Positions 8,266 through 17,119 of a DNA stretch of 64,000 nucleotides are shown here, in pieces. The notes under the pieces were generated by a model. The model saw nothing but the letters and a program-made list of their open reading frames with translations, was not told the DNA's origin and did no database searches. This DNA is from Dickeya undicola (lineage in GTDB: Bacteria; Pseudomonadota; Gammaproteobacteria; Enterobacterales; Enterobacteriaceae), in NCBI RefSeq assembly GCF_000784735.1, contig NZ_JSYG01000008.1, positions 62,001 to 126,000 of the forward strand, written 5' to 3'. How positions within the stretch are numbered: position 1 is the stretch's first letter; the number at the start of each line of letters is the position of its first letter. Both the position numbers and the translations under genes were made by a program.

Positions 8266-10707
8266 TTATTCGTAACGTATCGCATCGCCCGGCTTCATCA
8301 TGATGACACGCCGGGATGGAATCCAGGTTGCGAGCGCGACGATGATAACGATAAACAAGGCCACCCCGCCAAACAACGGTATGAAGCCACCGCCACCGTC
8401 ACCATATACCCTGTTAATTTTGGGCGCAGCGAAAATCGCCAATGGCAACCCGAGGACCAAACCAGCAAACAACTGCCGAAGTCCAGAGAACATGAGCATA
8501 CTCAACAATCGGGTAGGTGTTGCGCCCAGCGCCTGTCGAATACCAATTTCCTGGGTACGCTGGTTAATCGCGTGCTGTGTCACACCATAAATACCGCTAG
8601 CCGCCAGCACCATGGCAGCGGCACCAAACAGTAGAAACAAATTGGTGACAAACTGCACGCCAACCGTATTACGAGCCAGTTGATCGCTCAACGTCTGTGG
8701 TTGGGTACTTTCTATTACCGGCCCTAACTCATTGAGCATATTAAACAGCGGTTTTGAAAACCGCTGCGGCTGAGGTGCCTTAAGCATGATAGTCAACGAT
8801 GGATTGACTTGCCGGAGCTGCATTAAGGAACGATACACCGTTGGACGCGTTTTGAACTCGCTGAACGGCCGCCCATGAATGATATGTGAAACAACGCCCA
8901 CCACGGTAAACCAACGGTAGTCATTGCCGTCCCGAAAGCGTAGCCGCTTGCCAACCACCGTTTTTTCATGCGGCCAGTACTTCTTGATAAACGAATCGCT
9001 CACCACAGCAACTGGCAACGTGGTATCGATATCGCTGTCAGCGAACTCCCGCCCATTCAATAACTTCACCCCCATCGCCGTCAGACTGCCAGGCATTACT
9101 CGCACGTCGTTCACCAGCGAATAGGACAAGGCGTCTTGCCCATCGTGTTCCATATTTTCCGTCACCACTTGATGAGGAAAGGTGAATTGGCCCGGCGCGC
9201 TGGAGGTAAGGCCGCTGGCTTGCACACCGGGGATAGTATTCACCTGCTCAAGCAGTTTGAGATAAAATTTTCGGCGGCTACCGTCATCGGGGTAACTATC
9301 CTGGTCGACATTGATTTTCGCCACCAGAAAATGATCGATAGGTACGCCGTAGTCAGCCTTAGTGGCGCGCATCACCAGAAATAATAGCAAGACACTGATA
9401 CACAAGATTGAACAGGACAGCGCTACTTCGATGATTACCAGCGTCCGGCTGAAGCGACCGGTTTTACGCCCCTGATCGCTGTTAACACCGTCACGCAAAG
9501 CGTAAGCAAACTTACCGTTAGCGATTTTCCACGCTGGTAATGCACTGGTGACAAACGATGTGGCGAGAATCAGGATGACAGCATCCAAAATCACGCTGCC
9601 GTCCAGTGACAGGTGCCACCAAACCGGCACCTTGTTGGGTACAAATTTAGGGAAGATATAGTTGGTAATATCCAACCCCCACGATGCGAGCAGCACACCG
9701 ATGACGCCTGCGGTAGTGCTGATGATCAAACTTTCCCACAACATCTGCATCACCAACCTTGATGTCGGTGAACCCAGCGCCATGCGAATGGCTATTTCCC
9801 GAGTACGCTGATTGGAGCGCGCCAACAGCAGGTTGCCTACATTAAAACAGGCAAGTAGCAGGATAAACCCCACTGCGGACAGCATGACAAAGAAGGTCTG
9901 CGCGGTTTCTTCTCCGGTAAAATTCTCCTGAAAGGACAACACATTCGCCGAAATACCTTTATTAACCTTAGGATACTGACGCGCTACTTCCTGCATCAGA
10001 CCATCGAGCTCGCGGCTAGCAGCAGCAGTCTTCCCTCCTTTCAGTAACCGTCCGAACACAAACACTTCCGGTGCCAGTTCCCGGTTAGGAAAGAGTTTGG
10101 GGTCAAGACGCGAGGGGAGCCACAGATCATGATAGAAAGGGAAGGCAAATCCCTTCGGCATCACGCCGACCACTCGGGTGGTGGTGCCGTTTACCTTGAC
10201 GGTTTGATTAAGAATATCACCGCGACCATTAAAATAACTTTGCCACAACAGATAGCTGATTACCGCTACCGGTTCAGCACCAGGCTGCATATCCTGCTGA
10301 TTGAACGCTCGACCGAGAAAAGGAGAAACACCGGTATAACTAAACATATCCGGCGTGTTGTACACCGCGATATACCGAACCGATTTCTCGTCATCTTTCA
10401 GGTCAGCGTATTCTGCATAAAAATAGCTGATATCTGTCAGTTTCGTCGCTTTTTGCCGGATGAGTTCATAGTCCAGAAAGTTCAACCCTGAATCATTCAG
10501 GCCTTCGCCGTCCACATTCGGCGTCACCATCACCATACCTTCCCCCTTCGGATACGGCAGGGTTTTGTACATGATGGTATTGATAACGGAATACATATAC
10601 AGCGCCAGCCCCAGTCCGCAGGCCATCACAGTAATGGTCAGCACACTGAATCCAGGGCTTTTGAGCAGCAAGCGCAGAGCGTAACGGATATCGAACCATA
10701 CATTCAT
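8266..10707 (-). CDS. vfmG: VfmG, MacB/FtsX-type ABC transporter permease
   Basis: 813 residues with two MacB-like units in tandem. Each has one leading membrane helix, a large extracytoplasmic domain and a cluster of three helices: first unit TM near residue 20 and 285-410; second TM near 465-490 and 680-800. The motif LARSNQRTREIAIRMALG recurs in the second half as AINQRTQEIGIRQALG, showing internal duplication. ATG 10707 lies 4 bp after the vfmF stop, so the two are co-translated. With VfmF it probably exports a cluster product or a peptide. The letter is inferred from the position between vfmE and vfmH. Confidence 0.82.
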   Translation of the reverse strand: MNVWFDIRYALRLLLKSPGFSVLTITVMACGLGLALYMYSVINTIMYKTLPYPKGEGMVMVTPNVDGEGLNDSGLNFLDYELIRQKATKLTDISYFYAEYADLKDDEKSVRYIAVYNTPDMFSYTGVSPFLGRAFNQQDMQPGAEPVAVISYLLWQSYFNGRGDILNQTVKVNGTTTRVVGVMPKGFAFPFYHDLWLPSRLDPKLFPNRELAPEVFVFGRLLKGGKTAAASRELDGLMQEVARQYPKVNKGISANVLSFQENFTGEETAQTFFVMLSAVGFILLLACFNVGNLLLARSNQRTREIAIRMALGSPTSRLVMQMLWESLIISTTAGVIGVLLASWGLDITNYIFPKFVPNKVPVWWHLSLDGSVILDAVILILATSFVTSALPAWKIANGKFAYALRDGVNSDQGRKTGRFSRTLVIIEVALSCSILCISVLLLFLVMRATKADYGVPIDHFLVAKINVDQDSYPDDGSRRKFYLKLLEQVNTIPGVQASGLTSSAPGQFTFPHQVVTENMEHDGQDALSYSLVNDVRVMPGSLTAMGVKLLNGREFADSDIDTTLPVAVVSDSFIKKYWPHEKTVVGKRLRFRDGNDYRWFTVVGVVSHIIHGRPFSEFKTRPTVYRSLMQLRQVNPSLTIMLKAPQPQRFSKPLFNMLNELGPVIESTQPQTLSDQLARNTVGVQFVTNLFLLFGAAAMVLAASGIYGVTQHAINQRTQEIGIRQALGATPTRLLSMLMFSGLRQLFAGLVLGLPLAIFAAPKINRVYGDGGGGFIPLFGGVALFIVIIVALATWIPSRRVIMMKPGDAIRYE

Positions 10708-10711
10708 TGTG

Positions 10712-11419
10712 TTATACCGCCTGACGCAATTGTCCGTTTTCGCCATCAGCCACCACCTGCCCGTCGGACAAGACGACCGTGCGCTGGGCACGCATGGCGG
10801 AACGCGGGTCATGGGTAACGATACAGATGGTCGCGCCGTCCTGATGCAGTTCATCCAGAATATTCATCACCGCTTCGGCGTTGGCAGAATCCAGGTTTCC
10901 GGTCGGTTCATCCGCCAGCAGCAACGACGGCTTGCCGACAATGGCTCGCGCGACCGCCACCCGCTGTTGCTGACCGCCGGAAAGCTGTGACGGGTAATGA
11001 CGCACCCGATGCGACATATTGACTTTTTCCAGCGCCTGAATGACTCGCGCTTTCTGCTCCGAACGCGACAGGTCATTACGGTAAGTGAGCGGTAGCGCAA
11101 CGTTTTCCGCGATGGTCAGGTCGCTTATCAGATTAAATGACTGAAAGATAAAGCCGATTTCCCGGTTGCGCAGCCGCGCCATCTCCCGACGACCGATCCG
11201 CTCAACATCCGTGCCGTTCAGCCGGTAGCGCCCTTCCGTTGGCGTATCCAGCAACCCCATGATGGACAACAGGGTCGATTTCCCACAACCGGACGGTCCC
11301 GCGATAGAGACGTATTCTCCCGAGTGAATAGAAAGGTTTATCTTGCTAAGGGCATGAGTTTCAATTTCATCGGTAAGAAAGATTTTATGCACATTATCAA
11401 GCTGAACCAGCACCGTCAT
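10712..11419 (-). CDS. vfmF: VfmF, ABC transporter ATP-binding protein
   Basis: 235 residues, MacB/LolD class. Walker A GPSGCGKST (about 40), signature LSGGQQQRVAVARA, Walker B LLLADEPTGNLD and the H-loop ATICIVTHD are all intact. It energises the adjacent permease. It is the first gene of the transporter pair and reads away from vfmE across a 600-bp gap that must hold its promoter. Substrate unknown; export of the Vfm signal is a reasonable inference. Confidence 0.85.
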   Translation of the reverse strand: MTVLVQLDNVHKIFLTDEIETHALSKINLSIHSGEYVSIAGPSGCGKSTLLSIMGLLDTPTEGRYRLNGTDVERIGRREMARLRNREIGFIFQSFNLISDLTIAENVALPLTYRNDLSRSEQKARVIQALEKVNMSHRVRHYPSQLSGGQQQRVAVARAIVGKPSLLLADEPTGNLDSANAEAVMNILDELHQDGATICIVTHDPRSAMRAQRTVVLSDGQVVADGENGQLRQAV

Positions 11420-11795
11420 GGGAAATCCTCAGTGTATAAATAGAGTCAGCCTTCCTGAGGCCGAGGGTATCTTACAGGCTGCAGGCCACTCACTTTTATC
11501 TCTGGTTTTAAAAATGTGTCCAAAATACCTCCATCTGTCCATGATGACGCCCTTTTCCTTCTCCTGAGCGGCGATCCATGCCGTTTCCCATTTATCCACG
11601 TCGGCAGGTTGTGTTCGGTCTGCGTGAACGCCAGTGCCTCTAAATAGCAGCACAAATCATACCAATTACATTCTGATCACGGCCAATGCCACGCGCACCG
11701 GGCTTCCCGCGCCCCTGCCGCACATCGAGCACGGCATGTCGCTACCCCGCTCGTGGAGCGGTAGCGCATCCGAATTGTCATTTGCGAGACGAAAA
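11420..11795. other. upstream part of vfmF-vfmE gap
   Basis: No gene with family features. Two short minus-strand frames (11429-11653 and 11446-11655) read plausible residues but have no ribosome site or recognisable domain. The segment should contain the vfmF promoter. A possible extra TTCCCAT box is at 11585-11591. Confidence 0.4.
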
Positions 11796-11836
11796 ATCCC
11801 ATGTTTGGTACGACTCAATCCCATAAATGGGACGAG
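11796..11836 (+). promoter_or_regulatory. two phased upstream boxes before vfmE (candidate VfmH sites)
   Basis: Two copies of a 19-bp box, ATCCCATGTTTGGTACGAC at 11796-11814 and ATCCCATAAATGGGACGAG at 11818-11836, start 22 bp apart, about two helical turns. The core of the second (CCCATaaATGGG) is palindromic. They lie about 50-90 bp upstream of the sigma-54 promoter, the normal position for NtrC-type enhancer sites. Binding by VfmH is inference. Confidence 0.55.
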
Positions 11837-11884
11837 TTACAGGTAGATGTAAGTATTTCCCTTGTAAAACAAATAATAACGATA

Positions 11885-11899
11885 TGGCACACAATTTGC
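11885..11899 (+). promoter_or_regulatory. sigma-54 (-24/-12) promoter of vfmE
   Basis: TGGCAC-ACAAT-TTGC matches the sigma-54 consensus TGGCAC-N5-TTGC exactly, with the required 10-base GG-to-GC spacing. Transcription would start near 11911, about 108 bases before the vfmE ATG. VfmH is the obvious activator. Confidence 0.7.
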
Positions 11900-12018
11900 C
11901 TTAGACAGATCGCACATCTGACCAAAGGACAATAATTAACCACTGACTTCACCGCTGTAAGGATTTTTTGGATTTAGCCAGACCAGACACGGGGAATCTA
12001 TTTTTTTGGGATGACACC

Positions 12019-12582
12019 ATGAGCTTACAGAACACCTACGCCCATACGCTGGATAATGATATTTTCAACAACAACCTGATTCAGGATATGTACCGCCGTC
12101 ACCCTAATTTGAGAAAAACGCTCGCAGCCAATAATAAAGCAACCAGCCTGGCGGGAATTATTGACTATATCATCGACAACATCGGTAACAATATTACGCT
12201 GGAAGATCTTGAAGACGTCAGCGGTAAATCAAAATTTGATATTTGCCGTCTTTTCAATCAGGTCTACAACATTACGCCGATGCGCTGGATTTGGCGTGTA
12301 CGCCTGACGCTGGCAAAAGAGATCATTCATATTTCGCCCAACTGGTCGCTCACCGATATTTGCTATGCCTGCGGCTTTTCTTCGCTACCACACTTTTCCC
12401 GTTGCTTTACCAAGACCTACAACATTCCTCCATTGAAGTACCGCAAAGCGGTGTCACTGGAACGGGAAAACGAGCAACCACGTACCCTGCAAAATATGAG
12501 CTTCGATATTATTTTCGGCAAACAGCGTCATCTGTTCTCACGGCACGTACTGCTGGATAATATCCAGAACCTCTGCAATTAA
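12019..12582 (+). CDS. vfmE: VfmE, AraC-family transcriptional activator
   Basis: 187 residues: a short N-terminal region and an AraC-type double helix-turn-helix (about residues 45-145), including ITLEDLEDVSGKSKFDICRLF and the second-helix signature LTDICYACGFSSLPHFSRCF. VfmE is the known AraC-type output regulator of the Vfm system, acting on virulence genes. ATG 12019 has GGG 8 bases upstream; an alternative TTG at 11968 would add 17 residues but sits too close to its AAGGA. Its 3' end overlaps vfmD by 4 bp, convergent. It is preceded by a sigma-54 promoter and two boxes. Confidence 0.9.
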   Translation: MSLQNTYAHTLDNDIFNNNLIQDMYRRHPNLRKTLAANNKATSLAGIIDYIIDNIGNNITLEDLEDVSGKSKFDICRLFNQVYNITPMRWIWRVRLTLAKEIIHISPNWSLTDICYACGFSSLPHFSRCFTKTYNIPPLKYRKAVSLERENEQPRTLQNMSFDIIFGKQRHLFSRHVLLDNIQNLCN

Positions 12583-13733
12583 TTAATCCCAGATAGCCCG
12601 CCATCCGTGACGGCGGGCTCGTTTGATGCCCCCGCAACGCGCTGCAATATCCTGTCCATGTTAATGCCACCGGCATCGGACCACGCCGCCGCCGCACCAT
12701 CACCCCTTATCGACTGTTGAGTGAGTGGCGATATCCGCCTTTCAGTTCCCACTGTGGCGTCAGATAAAAACGATAAAATGCGCTGATGCACCAGAGGGCT
12801 GCGTAAAATCCCCAAATGCCCCAACCCGCGGGTATAGAACACCTCGCTACGGGCAAATGCCCGGTGGATCGCATCCGCCACCTCCGGATGGACACGAACA
12901 TCCTGCCAGTCGTGGCAAATCAGCGCCGGGCAATCGAGCGTGCGGTAAAGCGCTTCACCGACCTGATCGGGATGAAAACCAAAGCGCTGTGCATAAATCG
13001 CTTTCATGGGTGCCGCCAGCGATGCCGACACCGACGCCCCCGCCAGAAACCGGTCGATCATCTTGCCGAAATTGTCCGGACTTGCCAGTAGCACCAGCCG
13101 CTCCGCCGCCAGCCCCTGAGCCAATGCCAGGCTACACACCAGACCGCCGCTGGAATGCCCAACCACCGCACAGAACGGGCCGTAGCGCTGCCCCAGCCGG
13201 ATAAGCAGGCTGGCCAGTTCATAGTTGGACACCCGCGTTCCCTCAGACAACCCGTGCGCCAGCAAATCCGGCATCACCACGCTGTACCCTTGCGCTTTTA
13301 ACGCCTCGCACAGCGGCCGAAACATGATGCCGCGGCCTTCCCAGCCATGCACCAGTAAGACGGTTTTTGTCGGCGTATCCGCAGGCGGCGGCACCCAGCG
13401 AAACACATACACATTCTGATGCTGAAAGCAGACCGTCTCCTGCTGAAAACCAGCCAGATATTCATGGTCCATCTGCTTGTAAGAGATATAACGTGTGGTT
13501 TCAAATAGATGCAGTAGATAGCGCGCCGCCAGATGCAGGGAACAGCACTTCAGCAACCACAAATCCGCCAGACGCAGCACGCGGCACAGCCGGGTGTAAT
13601 GTGTTTCCGGCTTGATCCGTACTTTAAGCAACAGCGACGGGCGACGCCCAAGCTTCACCAGCACGCGGTAATAGTGGTACTGGACGTGCGTCGCCAGCCA
13701 CATCAAGGGGTAACACAGGCTATACAGCAGCAT
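12579..13733 (-). CDS. vfmD: VfmD, alpha/beta hydrolase
   Basis: 384 residues. Hydrolase features: oxyanion region VLLVHGWEGRG (about 128), nucleophile elbow GHSSGG (about 195) and a late His in GLGHLGILRSP (about 315). The N-terminal 110 residues are hydrophobic and basic and could associate with the membrane. ATG 13733 is chosen for the GGGAGA site upstream; it overlaps the vfmC stop by 14 bp. It may release, trim or hydrolyse the Vfm product (inference). The last 45 residues look unlike the fold and cross the vfmE terminator. Confidence 0.75.
   Translation of the reverse strand: MLLYSLCYPLMWLATHVQYHYYRVLVKLGRRPSLLLKVRIKPETHYTRLCRVLRLADLWLLKCCSLHLAARYLLHLFETTRYISYKQMDHEYLAGFQQETVCFQHQNVYVFRWVPPPADTPTKTVLLVHGWEGRGIMFRPLCEALKAQGYSVVMPDLLAHGLSEGTRVSNYELASLLIRLGQRYGPFCAVVGHSSGGLVCSLALAQGLAAERLVLLASPDNFGKMIDRFLAGASVSASLAAPMKAIYAQRFGFHPDQVGEALYRTLDCPALICHDWQDVRVHPEVADAIHRAFARSEVFYTRGLGHLGILRSPLVHQRILSFLSDATVGTERRISPLTQQSIRGDGAAAAWSDAGGINMDRILQRVAGASNEPAVTDGGLSGIN
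12595..12624 (+). terminator. vfmE terminator inside vfmD 3' end
   Basis: AGCCCGCC pairs with GGCGGGCT across 9 bases and is followed by CGTTTG. It lies just after the vfmE stop but inside the last codons of the convergent vfmD gene, so transcription from the two sides meets here. The T-run is short. Confidence 0.5.
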
Positions 13734-15078
13734 CCCGTTCTCCCAGTGCGTTGACCAGCAATCGATACTCACGCAGGAATACCACAGCGTACAGCAGGCT
13801 AAAGGCGACCATTAGGCTGGCGATCGCCTGCACGTCGTTAAGGAAGCGATGCGCGGTCAGGGCCACCACCACCATCAGCAGTTCCAGTATCAGTGTGAAA
13901 ATCAGCACCCGCTTTCCCCGCTCCATCTGTTCCAGCAGCGTTTGCAACGCCGCCACCAGCGAGGTGAGGAAGAACGTCGGCAGCAACAGCAACAGCAGCA
14001 TCTGGCTGGATTGCCGGATCGCCTCGTCATTGGAAAACCCGGCCAGAATATCGTCGCGCACCCAGCATACCCCTGCGGTCAACGCCAGATAGGCCAGCAC
14101 GATAAGCCAGACGCCATTGTTCAACAGGCTTGCCAGCAGCGGCGCGGCATGAGTTTTGAGGCGCTGGTTCAGCAAAATGGCGATGGCGGAACCGGTCGCC
14201 ACCGCCGGAATGATGAAGAAAGCGCGTAGCTTTATCACGATCAGGAACGCTGGCAAGAATCCCGCCCCCAGCGCAGCCACCAGCGGGAAAATCACCATCG
14301 AACTCAGGAACACCACCAACATGGAAAAGCCTACCGGCAACCCGGCATTGGTCAGTAACGCCAGCAGTCGCGGCACGAATGCCTGTGGCCGCTCATCCGG
14401 CACCGGTGTAGCGACTCGGCGCAGCGCTCGTACCGCCAACGGCAGCAGTACCAACGCCGGAACGCTGTTTGCCAGTAACACGGCATCAAAACCACGCTGG
14501 TAGACGTGGAACCCCAGGTAACAGCCTGCCGCATTCAGCAGCACATAACCGCACATCAGCGTCATAGCCGACACGGTTCGTCCCTGCCCGCGTAGCGCCG
14601 CATTGCACATTTCCAACGCCAGAAAAGGCGTCATCGACAACAGATAGCCGGGCGCGGCGCTCTGCATCCACGCCGGATCAGGGCTGTTCATCCAGCCGGA
14701 CAGCGGTACAGCCAGCATCCGGCACAACAGCGCCGCCAGCGCCGTCGTCAGCACGCCTATCCCTCCGAGCCACAGCGTACTGTGCCAGATGCGCTGTCGT
14801 GGCCAGTCATGACGGGAACGGGCGCTGAACACCTGATTCGTGATCGCCAGGCATTCCAGAATAGCGATAAACAGGAAATTGAACGGCTGCAAGAAAGAGA
14901 GCGTCAACAACGTCTGGCTTTCGGTGCCGTTGCCCAGAATAGCAATTTGCATATTCTGAGACAGCGACACCACCACTGCGGTCACCATCATCGGCCAGGC
15001 CAATGCCATGATCTGCCGCATATCCCCACTGGCAGCCGGGGCAGCTCTGGACATCACACGCGAGATCAGGCTCATCAT
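13720..15078 (-). CDS. vfmC: VfmC, MATE-family exporter
   Basis: 452 residues with about 12 hydrophobic segments arranged in two halves, as in MATE/NorM multidrug exporters (for example MALAWPMMVTAVVVSLSQ near the start). ATG 15078 follows AGGTAGGG; a longer start at 15129 would run into vfmB. It probably exports the small molecule made by the cluster or its precursor using an ion gradient; the cluster thus holds two export systems, this one and VfmFG. The letter is from remembered operon order vfmAZBCD. Confidence 0.8.
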   Translation of the reverse strand: MMSLISRVMSRAAPAASGDMRQIMALAWPMMVTAVVVSLSQNMQIAILGNGTESQTLLTLSFLQPFNFLFIAILECLAITNQVFSARSRHDWPRQRIWHSTLWLGGIGVLTTALAALLCRMLAVPLSGWMNSPDPAWMQSAAPGYLLSMTPFLALEMCNAALRGQGRTVSAMTLMCGYVLLNAAGCYLGFHVYQRGFDAVLLANSVPALVLLPLAVRALRRVATPVPDERPQAFVPRLLALLTNAGLPVGFSMLVVFLSSMVIFPLVAALGAGFLPAFLIVIKLRAFFIIPAVATGSAIAILLNQRLKTHAAPLLASLLNNGVWLIVLAYLALTAGVCWVRDDILAGFSNDEAIRQSSQMLLLLLLPTFFLTSLVAALQTLLEQMERGKRVLIFTLILELLMVVVALTAHRFLNDVQAIASLMVAFSLLYAVVFLREYRLLVNALGERDAAV

Positions 15079-15097
15079 CCCTACCTTTTTTCCGTAT

Positions 15098-15709
15098 TCA
15101 GGCTGCGGCCAGACAGCTCGCTTTGCCATAGACGCTGTAGAGCATCATGGAGAAATAGGACAGGCTATGGGTATTCCCCAGCAGGAAACCGTGTCCACCC
15201 ATCATTTTTTCCGCTTCATTGTTAAGCTGGGTGATCTGGTAGTGATCATCTTCCAGACCGGCCAGGTCACCGTCCTGCAAACGCTGATACTGTTGCTCCA
15301 GCAACAGCGCTGCCTTACCGGCCACGTCGGCGAAACTGGCTTTAATTAACTGATGGCGGGTGGTTTTGGTGCCAAAGCTGTTACGGCTGGACAAATGCTG
15401 CCAGCTCATCGACTGAATACGGGCTAGCACCCCCAAACGAGCGGCGCACACCAGTATCGGGAAACTGGCCGGTAGCACCAGGGTATCCGTACCGCGCACC
15501 ACATCCAGACCGAGGTGGTTCAGTACCCGGTCAAACAAGCGCTGTGGCTGGTCGGCGTCAGGCTGGTTGCTGATTTCCTGAATCTGATACCCAATCGGAT
15601 GAACGTACTGCGCCGCTCCCGCCGACGCTTGCAGCAGGCAGGCCAGCGCATCAGACAACGGCTGCTCCCGAAAAGCGTCCCAGACCTGCTTGACGCGTTC
15701 AACTGACAT
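15098..15709 (-). CDS. vfmB: VfmB, short acyl-CoA-dehydrogenase-like protein
   Basis: 203 residues from ATG 15709, overlapping the carrier-protein gene by 11 bp. Its C-terminal half (VAGKAALLLEQQYQRL, then NEAEKMMGGHGFLLGNTHS) resembles the helical C-terminal domain of acyl-CoA dehydrogenases, where GGxGF contacts flavin. The N-terminal FAD/substrate signature seen in the 764-1900 product is absent. It may pair with that protein or act on the carrier-bound substrate. Function otherwise unknown. Confidence 0.6.
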   Translation of the reverse strand: MSVERVKQVWDAFREQPLSDALACLLQASAGAAQYVHPIGYQIQEISNQPDADQPQRLFDRVLNHLGLDVVRGTDTLVLPASFPILVCAARLGVLARIQSMSWQHLSSRNSFGTKTTRHQLIKASFADVAGKAALLLEQQYQRLQDGDLAGLEDDHYQITQLNNEAEKMMGGHGFLLGNTHSLSYFSMMLYSVYGKASCLAAA

Positions 15710-15965
15710 GCCGCACCTCCTGCAACACATTGGCGTTCAGCCAGTTAATCAGGCTGCCCACCGTGGTGAAGGCATCCATGTTGATTTGGTCAGGATCGAA
15801 CAGCAGCCCGTCGATGTTATCTTCAAGCGTCAGCAAAAATTGCACAAACATCACCGAGTCCAGGTCGAGGTCATGATCAAAATCCGTTTTTTCATTGATC
15901 TTGATGTCGTCATTCTCCATGACTTCGCGTAACGCCTGTTGAATAGTGATTAATAGCGCAGACAT
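15699..15965 (-). CDS. vfmZ: VfmZ, acyl carrier protein
   Basis: 88 residues. The attachment site is the Ser in DLDLDSVMFVQFL (about residue 37), followed by the usual acidic helices. ATG 15965 has AGGAGA 5 bases upstream. It would carry the growing intermediate on a phosphopantetheine arm added by the transferase at 4631-5401, and serve the KAS-like and dehydrogenase-like proteins of the cluster. It sits 13 bp after vfmA and overlaps vfmB. Confidence 0.85.
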   Translation of the reverse strand: MSALLITIQQALREVMENDDIKINEKTDFDHDLDLDSVMFVQFLLTLEDNIDGLLFDPDQINMDAFTTVGSLINWLNANVLQEVRHVS

Positions 15966-15978
15966 GTCTGTCTCCTGT

Positions 15979-16950
15979 TTAGATATCAATTTGCTGTATC
16001 AGCGCGCAGGAAAGCGTGACCCCCATTCCCATCGAAAAACAAAAATAGTTTTTCGCGCGACCGGTTGTAGTTTTCATTAATGAAGAAAAATTAAATAAAA
16101 CGTCTGAGCAATACAGATGACCATAGTCAGAAACCTGCTGACTGAATAAGCGATCGCCCATATTCAAACGCTGTGCTATCTGACGTAATAACGGCAAATT
16201 AAGATTGCAGGGAACAAAATAGTCCATCTCATCCATGCCGATACCGCTGTCCCTGACGGCATCGACAATAAACCGGCACAATTCATCCAGCAGGCAACTA
16301 TTCAAGTCGGCTTTTTCCTGCCGGGTCATATTGCTCGGATTGTTATAAAAACGGCTCAAATGCCGGACCGCGGTAAACGTCACCTGCCACGGGCTGTTCG
16401 CCGCATTGAAGAGTGCCGCCACCGGCAACTCTCCCTGTACACCGACCGTGAAGCGGTTGATCTCAGGGTGAAACGCCTTCTCCCCCGTCAATAACAGCAC
16501 CGGCGTATTCCGACGCACAGCGCTGTGCCGCACCAGATGTAACGCCGACAACGCGCTGGCGCAGTGATTCAGACTCAGCGTCGTGACGTCCCAGTGCATC
16601 AACCGCTGGCGCTGCAAGATGTCATCCAGCCAGGGGCGGTCAAAGAAGGTGTTATGTGTCTGCGTTCTGGCATAGATCAGCAGCCCTTCCTGTGAAGGCA
16701 GCGTCGGCCAGCGCGCCATTACCCCCGCCACCACCGACTCCAGCATCGCCTGATGACTGTCGGCACGCATCGGCACCGTCTTTAGCTGATACAGCTTTTC
16801 CATCATGCGACGCTGCCCTTCCCGCAGCTGATGCGAATCCCCCAATTCTCCCAGGGGAAAACGCCGGATACGCTCCGGCGCTTCATGATGAATATCATTA
16901 AGGCAAAACATGCTGGTCTGTGATGAAGTTTGCACGGCTACCGTCCCCAT
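15979..16950 (-). CDS. vfmA: VfmA, KAS III-like protein with altered triad
   Basis: 323 residues, first gene of a minus-strand operon. Candidate nucleophile Cys130 (LNHCASAL) is kept, but the HN-N motif His is replaced by Cys248 (VPCNLN), and the FabH Asn is His278 (YGHLYCSD). GEKAFHP (about 157) is shared with the protein at the window's left edge. The substitutions argue against ordinary decarboxylative condensation and fit acyl transfer better; that is inference. ATG 16950 has a poor ribosome site. Three TGGGA boxes lie upstream in phase. Confidence 0.78.
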   Translation of the reverse strand: MGTVAVQTSSQTSMFCLNDIHHEAPERIRRFPLGELGDSHQLREGQRRMMEKLYQLKTVPMRADSHQAMLESVVAGVMARWPTLPSQEGLLIYARTQTHNTFFDRPWLDDILQRQRLMHWDVTTLSLNHCASALSALHLVRHSAVRRNTPVLLLTGEKAFHPEINRFTVGVQGELPVAALFNAANSPWQVTFTAVRHLSRFYNNPSNMTRQEKADLNSCLLDELCRFIVDAVRDSGIGMDEMDYFVPCNLNLPLLRQIAQRLNMGDRLFSQQVSDYGHLYCSDVLFNFSSLMKTTTGRAKNYFCFSMGMGVTLSCALIQQIDI

Positions 16951-17119
16951 GTCGCACAAACGCTCATGACGCTAATTAATAATGAAGCTATGTCGCCGCG
17001 ACACCGTTCATGACCCCCGATCGAACACCGTCAATCTACGGATACTTTGCCAACAAACGCGTTTTGTTTTTATCCGCAATTGCCGTTGCCCCGCTTTCAG
17101 CACGCTTTTATCTCGAAAG

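Noticed and set aside
11429-11655. Two overlapping minus-strand frames before vfmF with plausible amino acids
   Set aside because: No ribosome site, no family resemblance, and they sit in a promoter region.
17070-17110. Possible sigma-54 promoter for vfmA (GGGGCAACGGCAATTGC on minus strand)
   Set aside because: GG-to-GC spacing is 11 instead of the strict 10 bases.
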